Positions 48,538-60,330 of a stretch of 64,000 nt of DNA are shown here, one piece after another (position 1 is the stretch's first letter; every line of letters starts with the position of its first letter). The stretch covers positions 2,811,365 to 2,875,364 of the forward strand of contig JAQFVV010012477.1 of NCBI GenBank assembly GCA_028023455.1. The letters are read 5' to 3'. This DNA comes from Epiperipatus broadwayi. Lineage: Eukaryota > Onychophora > Udeonychophora > Euonychophora > Peripatidae. The position numbers were made by a program, and so were the translations under genes. The notes under the pieces are model-generated. The model was not told where the DNA came from, did no database searches, and worked only from the letters and a program-made list of their open reading frames with translations.

Positions 48538-48723
48538 GTGAGAAAGGCTGTGACCTCTGCTATTCGTTCACTTTCGGATAAATGTATTGCTCAAAACAAA
48601 AGTTCTACCATGATTTCAAGAAAAATGATTCATTTAGATCAAATATTGGAATATAGACGGGTGAACAGTTTTGAAAAGATACTCATAAGTATTGATGTTT
48701 GTTTTATTTGTTTTAAAAAGTAA
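48538..48723 (+). pseudogene. Conserved short coding-like frame, copy B (unknown)
   Basis: A 61-codon frame with the sequence RKAVTSAIRSLSDK near its start, almost identical to copy A at 4875. It has few changes relative to its non-coding surroundings, but too few sites to judge selection. A low-confidence possibility is an N-terminal fragment of a PLE protein. Confidence 0.35.
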
Positions 48724-49146
48724 TTAAAATTAATCCATTATTTGTTTAATAATAAACCTGATTTAAATCTTAAAGAAGTGTTAATTAATGAACTAGTTTA
48801 TTACAAAAAATGTTGTTTGTTATAATGATTAAAACTATTTAAGTTAATTAAAAGAATTAAGCATATTTTACAGAAGCATGAAAGTGATGCTATAAATGAT
48901 AATATAACTTTATTAAAATGTAATTGAATTGATATAAGAACAAAATACGATAAATTTCCAGTATCATATAAATTAACATGTTTAAATCGTAAGAGAAAAA
49001 CTTTTATAATTTTTTTAAAGTAAAAAATAAAATTAAGCATATAAAAATGTTTATTTGACAAATTTACATAATTGTCCTTTAGAGTAGCAACATATTTGAC
49101 AAATTTTAAAACAATCCTTCAAAACATCTGTTGATAAATTGTAACA

Positions 49147-49317
49147 TCAGTCTAACTTTTTAAAACCAATGACATTTGCATACTGCCTGAAGCAACGATG
49201 GCACATGTTCAAGCCTAACTTCCTAATAAGTCCATGATGATTAGCACATACTCTGCAATAACGGGAACCTTGTCCAAATTTTCTTGGATGAGTAGACCAA
49301 ATATTACTATGCTTCAT
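49147..49317 (-). pseudogene. RPS29: Ribosomal protein S29 (uS14) retrocopy, full length
   Basis: An uninterrupted 56-codon frame with exactly the length of eukaryotic S29, a 40S subunit zinc-binding protein. It contains [10 protein letters not shown], the zinc pair CRVC and the second pair CHRC, and ends IGFKKLD. I took the internal Met at 49317 as the native start because the protein then has family length. An upstream in-frame Met at 49332 adds five unrelated residues. Unusual residues (K in place of the expected G2, CHRC, NVIGF) suggest relaxed constraint. The intronless state and the mobile-element-rich setting point to a processed copy rather than the working gene. No clear poly(A) tail is left. 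Confidence 0.85.
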
Positions 49318-49697
49318 GTTGCTTGAAAACATGAGAAAGAAAGAAAATTTAAATTGTTTCTGAACGTTTCCTATAATAAACTATAGATTGAAGAATAAGT
49401 GGAGAAATATAATAAGTTAATCGATGAAGATTACTCATATGTATTAAAATATATTATAAACATATAAGATCATATATGACTAGATTTATAAAATATAATC
49501 CATGATAAAATTTAAATGTTGATGTAGATAAAGATGTTCTTATAAGGATTAGTATAACTTTCAAATGAAAGATTTTAAAGGAAAATGTTTAAATAATAAT
49601 TTACTAAGAGGATTTATAGTCAATAGTCTTAAAGAATGTGCACAGATTAAAATTAATCTTATGGAATTCCAAGATTATTAACCTTTGGTTCTATATA

Positions 49698-51540
49698 GCA
49701 CTATAATATATTAAAACTTTTATTAATATACTAGTTTGTTTATGATTATGGAAAGTTTTATAATTTTTTTTCATTATGATTGCAGGAGAAGAAATAGTGT
49801 TGAATGTAACATACAGTTTGTTTCAATGAAATTCCCCAATATTCTTTTGTTGTCAAAGAAATTAATACATGTCAGTAATATTAATGTTTTTAGGATAAAG
49901 TTAAAAAAGGAAGAGGTCTATTCATATATTTATTTATAAATAAAATGAATTTATTTGACTTATATTAATGACAGTATTTGTTATAATGATATGATAAAAA
50001 GTGGAAAGATATTTGAATTCATATTTTGTTTTTTAGACAAAGTATAAAATTAAGATAAAATTAATTTTTTTTTAGTTATTTTATTTTAACTTTATATTTA
50101 TGCATGACCATGTTGATATACTAAAAGCAATAGATTATGATATATATTAGATAGATGTATATTTATTATTTTATTTTGTCATTAAAAATATTACTAATAG
50201 ATAAAAAAAATAGTATAAATTATAGTATTTAATAATACATGGAAAAAATGTTGTTATTTCTAATGAAAGCATAATATGATTTAATAATTTACTATTATAA
50301 AATATTTTGTAATATAACATTTATTATGTTATTGATATTTGTTTTGTATTGTTGGTTGCTTTCATAGTAGAGAAGTCCATTTTTGGGATTAAGGATGTAT
50401 TGATTTCTTATTTTCTTTATATTAAAATGCGTTTTCATATTGATAGTATTTCTTACTGGAAAAGTGTATTAGTTATTATGGTGTCAGGGAAAGTTTTGTT
50501 TAATCTTGATACAATTAATAGTGAGTAAATGGTTAACTCTGATAAGAGCCCAATGGTTTAGTATGTTATTCATTGACCATATAGGTAGGTAGGTAATCCA
50601 TAATATACGCCAAGATAAAAAAAAGGATATTTCATGTCAATGTTAATTAAAGCATTTAGGTTACATCTATTTTATTTAATTGATTCATAAAATCTCATTG
50701 AATAATACCCACTTATATATTTTATCAAACTATGCACCAGGAATGATATAGCAGTTGTATTTTATTATTCTTTTAAAAGATTGGAATCCTGTGGCATCAA
50801 AATCTGAAGAAGAGGCAGTCATATAAGGTCATAATATTTATGTATAAAGCAAATGGTCAATACTGTAAATGGGTTAGGGTTAGATAATACCATTGAATGC
50901 AATTAAAAAAGAAAAAGAAATCACTTGGGCTTAAAATGTTTTGATGATATTGGTAAATATGTGGAGTAAAACTGATTGTTTTAAGTTTATAATTTATATT
51001 TGATATATTTCATTTAATAATAAATATAATTGGAGTGGATTATTAATGTATATTATATATAAGTCTATATTTAAGAAAAATGAATGTACAATAAGAATTA
51101 AACAATGATATCTTAAGTATTAATGTAAGGTATAATAAAAGTGAGTTTGATATTATAAGGAACTGTATTTAAGAAAATAGTAATGATTTAAAATTTATTA
51201 TTTTTTAACATGATATTCAAATAATGTATTTGTAAAATAAGAATTATTACTTTTAATTTATTCATTTTATTTTTCTTTTAAAATATATAATTATTTGTAT
51301 TGGATAAAATTAATAAAGTATAAATTGATAAAATGTCATAAATAAATTATTTTTTAAAACTAAAGTTATAGACTTGGGTCTTATCATCAAATCATCCATT
51401 TTGAAACAATAGCACACATTATTATTTGTAATATTCTATTTCTGATTAGAATGTATAAATTTTATTTGATCTTAATACTGTATGATTATTTACATTAAAA
51501 GCATATTACCATGACAGAGTTATTGATAATAAATAAGATA
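49698..51540. other. AT-rich non-coding stretch
   Basis: Matches 5607-7450. A tandem GGGTTAGGGTTAG occurs at 50870 only in this copy. Two telomere-like units are too few to mean much. No gene seen. Confidence 0.45.
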
Positions 51541-51549
51541 TATAAAAAG

Positions 51550-54500
51550 AATTGAAATCTTAGAAAGTGTGCCTTAAACATGCTTATGTGACAGCCAATC
51601 AGATGTAATAATAACTACATGTGGAACTCCCAATTCTAAAACACAAGTCTGAACTATAAGAAAAAAAAAGATGGGAACCACCTTTTTCTATGCCTTAATT
51701 TATATATAAATAAGCCAGATTCAAGCATTTCAAATTAAGTGTGAAGCTTAAATTACTTTCACATTTAATTCACTAAACATTATATACAAATAAACAATGC
51801 AAAATCTTTCGATTTATTACAAAGCAATTTTTAAATCTAATGTTTAGTGAATTAAATGTGAAAGTATTTTAAGCTTCACACTCTTAATTCAAAATGCTTG
51901 AGTCTGGCTTATTTATATATAAATTTAGGCATAAAAGAAGATAGGTCCCACCTTTTTCTTATAGTTCTGACTTGTGTTTTATAATGGGGCATTCCACATG
52001 CAGTTATTTTTACATCTGATTGGCTATCACATAAGCATGTTTAAGGTGCATCTTTCGAAGGTTTTAGCTTTCATTGTTATTACATTGTTAACTGCTTGCA
52101 ATTAATAAATTTGATATATTTACATTTGTTGCTATTATTTCATTAGATTTAAAAAATGCTTCATAGTAAATTGAAAGATTTCACATTGTTTATTTGTATA
52201 TAATGTTTAGTAATGAAACAGACAGATCGGAGAACCGATCTTCGTTTCAGGTGTTTTTATGTACGGTAATTCAAACTACTGTTCGCCCGCAGTGAGATGT
52301 TGTCTATTTTAAGTTATGATATAAATTAGTTATATATTCTATAGTTTATAAATAAATATGTAAAGTTTCCGTATATAAATGTCACAAACCATGAAATAAT
52401 ATTCGTGTGTGCGTGGTTTGTGGATTTATATCATTTAATTTAAAGTTTCAGTGCGGGCGTATTTGTTTTAAATTTTAGTTTTAAAATTGTATAAAGTCGT
52501 TTAAAAATACTGATCAAAAATCACATTCCTTTGATCAGTGTTTTTAATTAAAATCTAATTGCACAAATGTTCAGAGCAATTAAGTTGTATTCAAAATTAG
52601 TAAGGAATTTTTTATATGTAATTACTATGTCAATTTAAAAATAGCGTATAAAATTAAAAGATTGCTAGAAACAGATAATTGATTGTTGGTCAAGCTGGAA
52701 AGGAGGCGGAGCCTAAAACAAAAACAAGTCGAAAGGTCAGCAGTGGCAGATTTTAGAGAAAAACTTACATTCTAACTTTGGTCGTGTGTGAGAGAAGTAG
52801 TCTCGAGACAACACAGCAGTTGAGTATAATTCAAACCTTATTATTAAGAAGTTTATCAGTGAATCGCCATGTTCATGGGCTAAGTGCCAGGAGCTGCTCT
52901 CTGCCCGCCAATATGGATCTTCGTGCCGCTGTTTGATCATGTTTCATATACTTCAGAATTTCCAACTTCCAATCTCAAAATTTACTATGCCTTACAAATA
53001 ACTTTCAAAAATGCGCGCCTACGTTCGTCACAAGCCAAGCTGGATGAAGAAAGAAGAGAACTTTGTTACACGAACTTTAATTTTCTTCCGTGCTTAATGT
53101 TATCAGTCAAGTGAATCATATGTAAGTTTTTATATCATTTATAATGCTATTGTTTAATCTGTCAGTAAATTTTCTTTTCTTTTTTAATCCTCTGCTCTAG
53201 TCTTTAGAAATCATTTATAAAATTGTAATTAATAGTAATAATATTTCAACTGAATGCATTTATATTTTCTTATGTTGCTTATTTCATAAACAAACATTGC
53301 CAATAGTAATATTTCCAACTCTGAGTAAACTAGTGGACTATAACGATCAAGTTATTTTAAAAGTAAAATCATTTTCTGAATTAAATATTCTTTCACATTC
53401 CGAGTTGATAAATGTTAAGTCACTTTATTAGTCTATGTTAATTTGTCCTATAATTGCAATCTAAGGTTCGATCGTAAAATATATGTATAATGGTTTCAAA
53501 GTGTTCATTAATGTTATGTATAATATGAGAAATAATTCACTGAATAATTTGATACTATCGCTACCGCCTGTCAACCCGAAGGGTTAGAGTTTCAGAGTAA
53601 ATTTAACTAATTATTGTTTTCACCGTCAGTTTAAGCCCGCTACGTTTTATTGGGGTAAGGATCTCAGCCTGTGGCGTAGAAACAGACAGATAGTTTCCAG
53701 GTTTTATATAATTTCTCTTAAAAAATCCGCTTCAAGTATTCGTCCTTCACGTCTGTGGCAATGCCTTCCCTTCGCTGAAGTTAGCATCTCGCCATTCTAC
53801 CATTGGGGAATGAAAGCAGTTTTTCTTTCCCGGTAATCTCTTGGATCACCGGGGTTCGAAATGATCCCAGCTGGTTGTTGTGTCCCGGAGCTACTTGGGG
53901 GCATTAAGCCTTGTCAAAGTACAAGCCGCCCGGTATTCCGTTAATGCACCGCAATTGATTACTGTAGGGCTTTTGAATCCAGGCAACCACCAGTTCATCT
54001 ATCTTCCATGTCGTATTTATATAAAACTACCAGCACATCTATCCTTTATGTCGTCTTTATATAAAACCATCCTCCAACTGTTCGTCTACGTAACGGCTCG
54101 AGCCTATTCTAATAAAATAAGTTAATAAAAATCTTTAGAGAAATATTTTTCCAGTGCTCAAATACTCTGATTCTCTTAACCACCCGTCAATCATTTAACT
54201 ACCCAGCTATTGGCATAAGTTTGTTTACTAAATAAAACGTTCACTAAAGACTAGTAGCCAAATACAAGAGGATTCATGGAAGTCTTACCGTACTGTATAA
54301 CACTATATTTAGAGGCTGTATATTTCTATTATATAACATTATATTCATGTGCTTTCTATTTGTCTTATTTAACACTATATTTATATGCTTTATATTTTGC
54401 TTATTAAACACTTTATTTAATCTTAATCTTTGTGTCCTCCACCTTATTACTCTCTAAGTCTATTTAGCCACTTTCTGTCTGTATTGGCAACTTAAATATA

Positions 54501-55040
54501 TACGTTACATGAATGACCGTTCCAATATCTAGAGTCTAATAAATATATGTATCATTAACTGTAAGAATTAGTCTATGTTCTGAGCTGAGCTAGAAAAGGG
54601 ATAACCCCGTGCTGTTATAAAGTCATCATCGGTTAGTCATACCGGGGTTTGGGTTTGAATTCAGTTGGCGTTTTGGAAATTATTCTTAAACGTGGACTGG
54701 GTTTGAACTCGGGTACTGTGTATGAGTAAGCGTGGTGGACTTATACCGGTACAGTAAATTAAATGTGAATGTATTTTAAGCTTCACACTCTTAATTCGAA
54801 ATGCTTGAGTCTGGCTTATTTATATATAAATTTAGACATAGAAGAAGGTGGGTCCCATCTTTTTTTATAGTTCTGACTTGTGTTTAGAATTGGGAGTTCC
54901 ATGTGCAGTTATTATTACATCTGATTGGCTGTCACATAAGCATGTTTAAGGGATATCTTTTGAAGGTTTTAGCTTTCACGTTATTACATTGTTAACTGCT
55001 TGCGCTTAATAAATTTAATATATTTATAAAAAGAATTGAT
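51550..55040. mobile_element. Palindromic MITE-like cluster, copy B, split by an LTR
   Basis: Same modules as 7470-8400: an inverted module at about 51550-51780, then direct modules at 51838-52100 and 54758-55030. The third module is interrupted after GTTTAG (52210) by the 2.54-kb insertion and resumes at 54758. Confidence 0.8.
52214..54753. mobile_element. Candidate solo LTR, 2.54 kb
   Basis: An insertion absent from copy A (empty site near 8114). It begins TGAAACAGAC and ends CCGGTACA, the TG...CA ends of an LTR. GTAA flanks both sides (52210-52213 and 54754-54757), fitting a 4-bp target duplication. Its base composition is clearly richer in G and C than its surroundings. No gag or pol motif is present. 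The short frames at 52884-53114 and 53880-54125 match nothing I know. The ends and target duplication fit a solo LTR left by LTR-LTR recombination. A long non-coding element of another class is possible. Confidence 0.7.
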
Positions 55041-56180
55041 ACATATTTTGTTTCCATATTAATAAGCCAAATCAATGTTAAGATTTTAATAGTGTAATTA
55101 TACTTAAAGACATGAATAAATGGAAAGCAAAATTATAAATGTATATTTTAGTAATAATTTAAAAGATCAAGGATAGTCTAATGGATCCATATATGAAAAT
55201 AAAAAATTATATTATATAATTTATAAGTTAAAAGTAATAATTTATATTTTAATAAATTTAAAATTATAAAAAGAAATGTATTAATAAAATTATTATTTTC
55301 ACTTCTTTGTGTTTGTTTCTTGATATGGGATACGGTTGAATGCTATGAATATTGCTTCAGAAATAAATAAGTTGTATAATTAGAAATTATAGAATACTTG
55401 ATGAAATCCCAATAAAAGAATTATTCAGTATGATTGTTATTATAGAAAGTTAAATAATAAGGCTAATTAAGTTAATTGTAATTCTATGAGTTTTATCAAA
55501 TCTTAAAAGTAATTAATGAACATTGTGTAATTTAAAATATTATGATTGTAATATGATTTGATTATTGTTGTTATTATAATAGTATAGTTAGTAGACTCAA
55601 TAAAATCCATCTTATTATTTCACTATCTGAGTTAGAATTATTCCAATTATAACTAAATAGTAAACCCTGATATTTTATGAAAGTATTTTGCATGAAAATA
55701 TAAAATTGATTTTAAAGTTATTAAAGGAATAAGATATTATTTAGGAGTATGATTGATTACAAAGTAAGTAAAACATTATTCCAATATAATAGAAGACAAA
55801 TTGTTATTAGTAAAGTTAGTCATTGATTTATTGTAAGGTTTTTGAAATAGTTAATAATATATCATAATGCGATATATTTTGCAATATTCATTGCCATTGG
55901 AGAACTACTTTGTATGCATCCAATGTTCAAGCTCATTACTTTTGTAATTAACTCTGGGTCTCATGATTGTTTAAATACCATAAAATTTTAGTTATATTAA
56001 AAAGTTTGGTAGTATTTTATTGGTTATTAATTAATTATTTGAAGCTGAGTTATGTCTCTTTGTTCATTCTTATTGATGGTAAGTGAATAAATAAAATTTC
56101 AAAAAGTTACAAAATGTATAAGCTATATCCTTCCTGCCATATGTATCTTCATATATTTGCAAGTATAAAGTTACATAAAG
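55041..56180. other. AT-rich non-coding stretch
   Basis: Matches 8400-9950 with deletions relative to copy A. No gene seen. Confidence 0.45.
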
Positions 56181-56199
56181 AAGGTAATCCTTTGTGAAT

Positions 56200-57620
56200 T
56201 ATGATTGTTTTTGGTGAATCATTTATTTATGAAACTTCTAAATATTATGCTAAGTTGGTACAAAAAAAATTATAATTTGGGGAAAAAACTACTGCTTCAT
56301 CTTTTGACTTTGTAAATAGAATTAAAAATATAGTGATTAATGAGATTAATGTTATTGTTTCATTAGATGTGAAAGAAACGCATCATTCTATTGATAGATT
56401 ACATTCCAGAAAAATAATTGAACATGCATTCAAAGGTATTTAAATATATGATAAATTTTATTATTGTTGTTTTTTTAATTTTTTTGTTGATAACATTGTT
56501 GATTCTTTTGAAGGTGGATATTATAAAATGTCTAAAGGTTGGCCTATTGGTCTGCTTGTTGTTGTACAAGTTTGCAATTTTGTTTTGTTTACATATGAGA
56601 AGAGTATTTTAGGTATGTGTACTTTTAAATATATTAAAATTTACAAAAGTTATGTGGATGATGTTTTTGTTTGTGGAAATACCAATACTATAAATTTGTT
56701 TGTAGAGGAGTTAAATAATTTGAATGGCTTGAAATTGATTATTAAAAAAAGATCAGGACAAAAGCATTAAGTATTTGGATTTAATTATTTACAAGTGATA
56801 ATAGTATGTTGAGTTCTAAATTAATAATCAAACCATTGCAAAATATGGCATGTATAAATTAGTAAATCAAAAGTACCAATTATACATAAGATAGCAAGTT
56901 TTAGATCTTTTTTGTTTTGTAATGAAAACTTGTCATTATCAGTGTAATAAATTAAAAGCTATTGAGATACTTGCCAAGGAATTGTGCTTGATGTTAGTTA
57001 TTACATTAAACAGATTAACAATACTTTATGTCAATTTAAAAAGTGTTATAATGATTTAAAGGAGTTCAAGGTTGATAATAAAAAATGGATAGCTATTTCA
57101 TATATTTCAAATGCTGAAAGGAAATTTATATATATATATATATAAGAATTTGTGTAATATTTCATATATTACACAAATGCTGAAAGGAAATTTATATATA
57201 TATATATATAAGAATTTGTGTAATGTTTCATTTTGTGATACAAATAACAATAAGTTAGTGAATAATTCTAAAAATGTTATACCTAATAGTCATAAAAGTA
57301 GGGTTGTGTAACAAATTTTTTTGGAATATATGTATTCTTATATAGATTAATCAAGATACAGTATTGAAAAAAAGATTAAAGGAGCATGAATTATTACACA
57401 AGCATGTGAAAAGTAAAAATAATAATGAATTATTAGGTGTTTCAGTTTTCTTGGATCATAAGGATTAGTAAATATAAAGTTAAGTTTGATCTTGAATATG
57501 TTAAGATTCTTTATGAAGCAAGAAACCATAATAAAAGAAAAATTAATGAGGCAATTTTAATAAATAGAAATAAAATTAATAAACCATCATGAGATTTGAG
57601 TTGATGATGTTTGGTTCCTT
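56200..57620 (+). pseudogene. Penelope-like element remnant, RT and GIY-YIG (copy B)
   Basis: Better preserved than copy A. Fragments in order: YETSKYYAKLV near 56230, KTTASSFDFVNRIKNIV near 56290, VSLDVK (56360), MSKGWPIG (56528), the RT catalytic box YVDDVFVC (YVDD codons 56651-56662), FVEELNNLNGLK, YYIKQINNTLCQFKK near 57000, NNSKNVIPNSHKS near 57260, and after 57340 the GIY-YIG-like KKRLKEHE. It then continues through ILYEARNHNKRKINEAI to the end near 57600, a PLE C-terminal pattern missing from copy A. Several frameshifts and stops plus a 66-bp internal duplication (57111-57240) make it inactive. Confidence 0.85.
57111..57242. repeat. 66-bp tandem duplication inside the PLE
   Basis: The unit starting ATGCTGAAAGGAAATTTATA, with a TA run and AAGAATTTGTGTAAT, occurs at 57111 and 57177. 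Copy A has no equivalent, so it arose after the segmental duplication. Confidence 0.85.
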
Positions 57621-58010
57621 TATGTTTATTGAATTTAATGGCATTTGAAGAGGGTTAAGAAATTAACCAAAAGTACTTGACCAGATTGAAAGACTGTATA
57701 CAATAGTTAATTACCATTGTATTTATTATTTTTATTGTTATTACAATAATTTTATCATGAATGAACATTTTATTTGTATTATGTATTTATATATTGTAAT
57801 AGTGAAAGAAAGGTTAGGCTTAATTAATGATAATGTTTATTGCCACATATAGATTTCCACAAAAAAATAGATGTCTTTGATAAATTTAACTTACAAAATT
57901 ACTTTATAAATGTCATAGAATAATTTTATATCCATTTCAGGTTCACTTTTGTTATTATGTTACTATCAAATAAATATTCATTATAGTAATTATTCTTTCT
58001 TATTGCTTTT
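57621..58010. other. Non-coding, copy B only
   Basis: AT-rich sequence downstream of the PLE end. No gene or repeat recognised. Confidence 0.4.
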
Positions 58011-58013
58011 CCA

Positions 58014-58275
58014 AATATATACCATATAATACTAAATCATCCATGCACTTTACTACTGTTACTCAATGCATTATTTACCACCCTCTTTTACAGTTTGGAT
58101 TGCCGCAGCATCTTCTTCAGAACTCATATCTCTTAATTTCAAGTTAGGAGTTATAAGAGTTCTGAAGAAGATTGTTGGGGCAATTGAAACTGTAAACTGT
58201 AAAAGAATGTGGTAAATAAAGCATTGTGTAACAATAGTAAAGTGCATGAATGATTTAGTATTGTATGGTAAATAT
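58014..58275. mobile_element. Near-perfect palindromic element, about 260 bp
   Basis: Arms of about 117 and 125 bp (58014-58130 and 58150-58275) pair closely around a small loop. Landmarks are CTAAATCAT, CATGCACTTTACTA, TCTTCTTCAGAACTC and their complements. No target duplication is certain in the AT-rich flanks. It is MITE-like and found only in copy B's extra region. Confidence 0.75.
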
Positions 58276-60330
58276 TTATTATCTAACTAGCATCTTCATA
58301 TTATGTTTCCAGTTGAATAGTTAAATACTTTATAATATAGCTCCACCTTTGAAGTCATAATTTTATCTATTTCTTTGTCTCTTTAAAAACTTTAGCTTTT
58401 ATTTTAAATTCATTACTTACAATCCTAACTTTTAAAAAAAAAACTATGTGTGTGTTGACAAAATGATTTATATTAATGTTTATTCTTTTTTTTCATCCTT
58501 TGATGAATCATATTACACTTTTTTATTGATTATTAATTTCCTAAACCAATGCTAGTATATACAAAAACTTTATAATTTCTATTTCCAAAAATATAGTATA
58601 AATGCATTAGAAAGGCCATAATATGCTAGTGATTAGGTCCACCATGAATAGATAAATTTCAATTCTAAATGATTAAATACATGATGACTTTCTTCTTTTT
58701 ACACTCATGTTTAAATGATCATTTCATCTCAGAAAAAATATCAATTCATAAACACCCAACTTCAAAAATTATTCATTGTATCTTCATTATTATTTAACTT
58801 AGAAAATTATTCACATATTTTATATTCAACTTTTAATACTACTTCACATATTTATTCACATAAATCTTTGTAAAAAAGTCCTTTGTTCATTTATAATTCT
58901 CAGGCATTCCTTTTGTAATTCATTGTTTTCTTTGTTCTCACATTCAACACAGAATTAAAGATTAAAGCATTATTACTTATAATACAATAATAAATTTGAT
59001 TTCATTTGATTGATATTTTTGTTTATCATGAAATAAATTTTAAATGTTCACATTTTTTTTCTATAAATATTAAAAAAAGAGATTGTCATTCAAATAATAA
59101 TATTATATGTCATTATTTCTGGAAAGATTATTTTCATTTTACAAAATCAGAAAAATCTTCATTTCTTGTCATTTTTTTAAAAAAAAATCTGAATGGATAT
59201 TTATTTATTTCTCTTATATCTAACAAAATATGTTTTAAAAGTTTAATTTTTTTAATATTTATTGCAAAAGTTTTATAATTTCATACTCATTATTATATTT
59301 AGATGGCTTACATGGAAATCCAAGGTTAAATAGCTTTAGGGTAGATTTGCATTGTCCACTAATACAATGTTCTATTTTTGAAAATAAAGTATTTCTATTC
59401 AAAATAAATTACTAATAATTTATGTTTTTGATTTCTAATGAATATTGTCTAAATTATTGTATAAAAATATCTAGAATTGTAAAAAATTCATAATAATAAA
59501 TCAGCAACAAAAAGGACAAGTACAAAAGATTAATGTGGAAAAATCAACAGAAAAGGAGCAAAAATTATATGAGACCCAGAGAATAATAATAAAGTGTCTG
59601 AAGATAGACAAAAAATACAGCAGATCATTTAAACAAATTGTTGGACACAACTACTAAAGAATTTAAACATGATGTAATTTTGTTAAAAAATATAAAGTTA
59701 ATAGAAAATTATTAAAAGTACAGATTGCATCAGTAAACATGATGATACATGTAAAATACTTTCTATTTGAAAGATTTTCTAAAATCTATTAATGTAAATA
59801 GTTTTTGATTTTTATTATTTCTACATAGTTTCTATTTAAATAACATTCAGTTTGCTATTTGTCAAAGTTTAGCACATGTACAATGTTGTTTATAATATTC
59901 ATTACTCAAATGATGGCTGATGTTATCCAGCTGAAATGTCAGTATATACAATACAATAAATTGTACATGGATTCAGATTTAACTACTTTATCATGCTCTT
60001 CTTATAGTTTTGTAACTTATTTTTGTGTTATGTTGTAAAGTGTTTTATAGGAAAGGTGTCTATCTAAATTTATTCCAAACATTTTGTGTAATTATTTGTT
60101 TATAACTTTTTTGAGCTTTTCTAGTATATGATGAATGTAATATTTTCAACATTTATTTGTCTGTCATTTTTAATTTGTTAATTTTCACAAGTATTTAATC
60201 ATCTCATAATTTAGTCATACCAGATGAATTCTTCTTTTACAATTTTTTTATTATCTATATAATAATTTTTATCAAAAATTTAGAATTTTTGTGATGTAAA
60301 AAACACAATTTTTTCAGCATTCATTTGCTT
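58276..60330. other. Non-coding, copy B only
   Basis: Pyrimidine-rich then AT-rich sequence. A 90-codon frame at 59006-59278 is low complexity (Ile, Lys, Phe, Asn) and not credible as a gene. The rest holds nothing recognisable. Confidence 0.4.

Noticed and set aside
50870-50883. GGGTTAGGGTTAG as an interstitial telomere
   Set aside because: Only two units, absent from copy A, with no longer tract nearby.
59006-59278. A 90-codon open frame as a gene
   Set aside because: Low-complexity composition dominated by Ile, Lys, Phe and Asn, no domain, and no repeat support. Expected by chance at this AT content.
59910-59955. GCTGATGTTATCCAGCTGAAATGTC as a hammerhead
   Set aside because: The core reads CTGATGT, and stem I cannot be formed.
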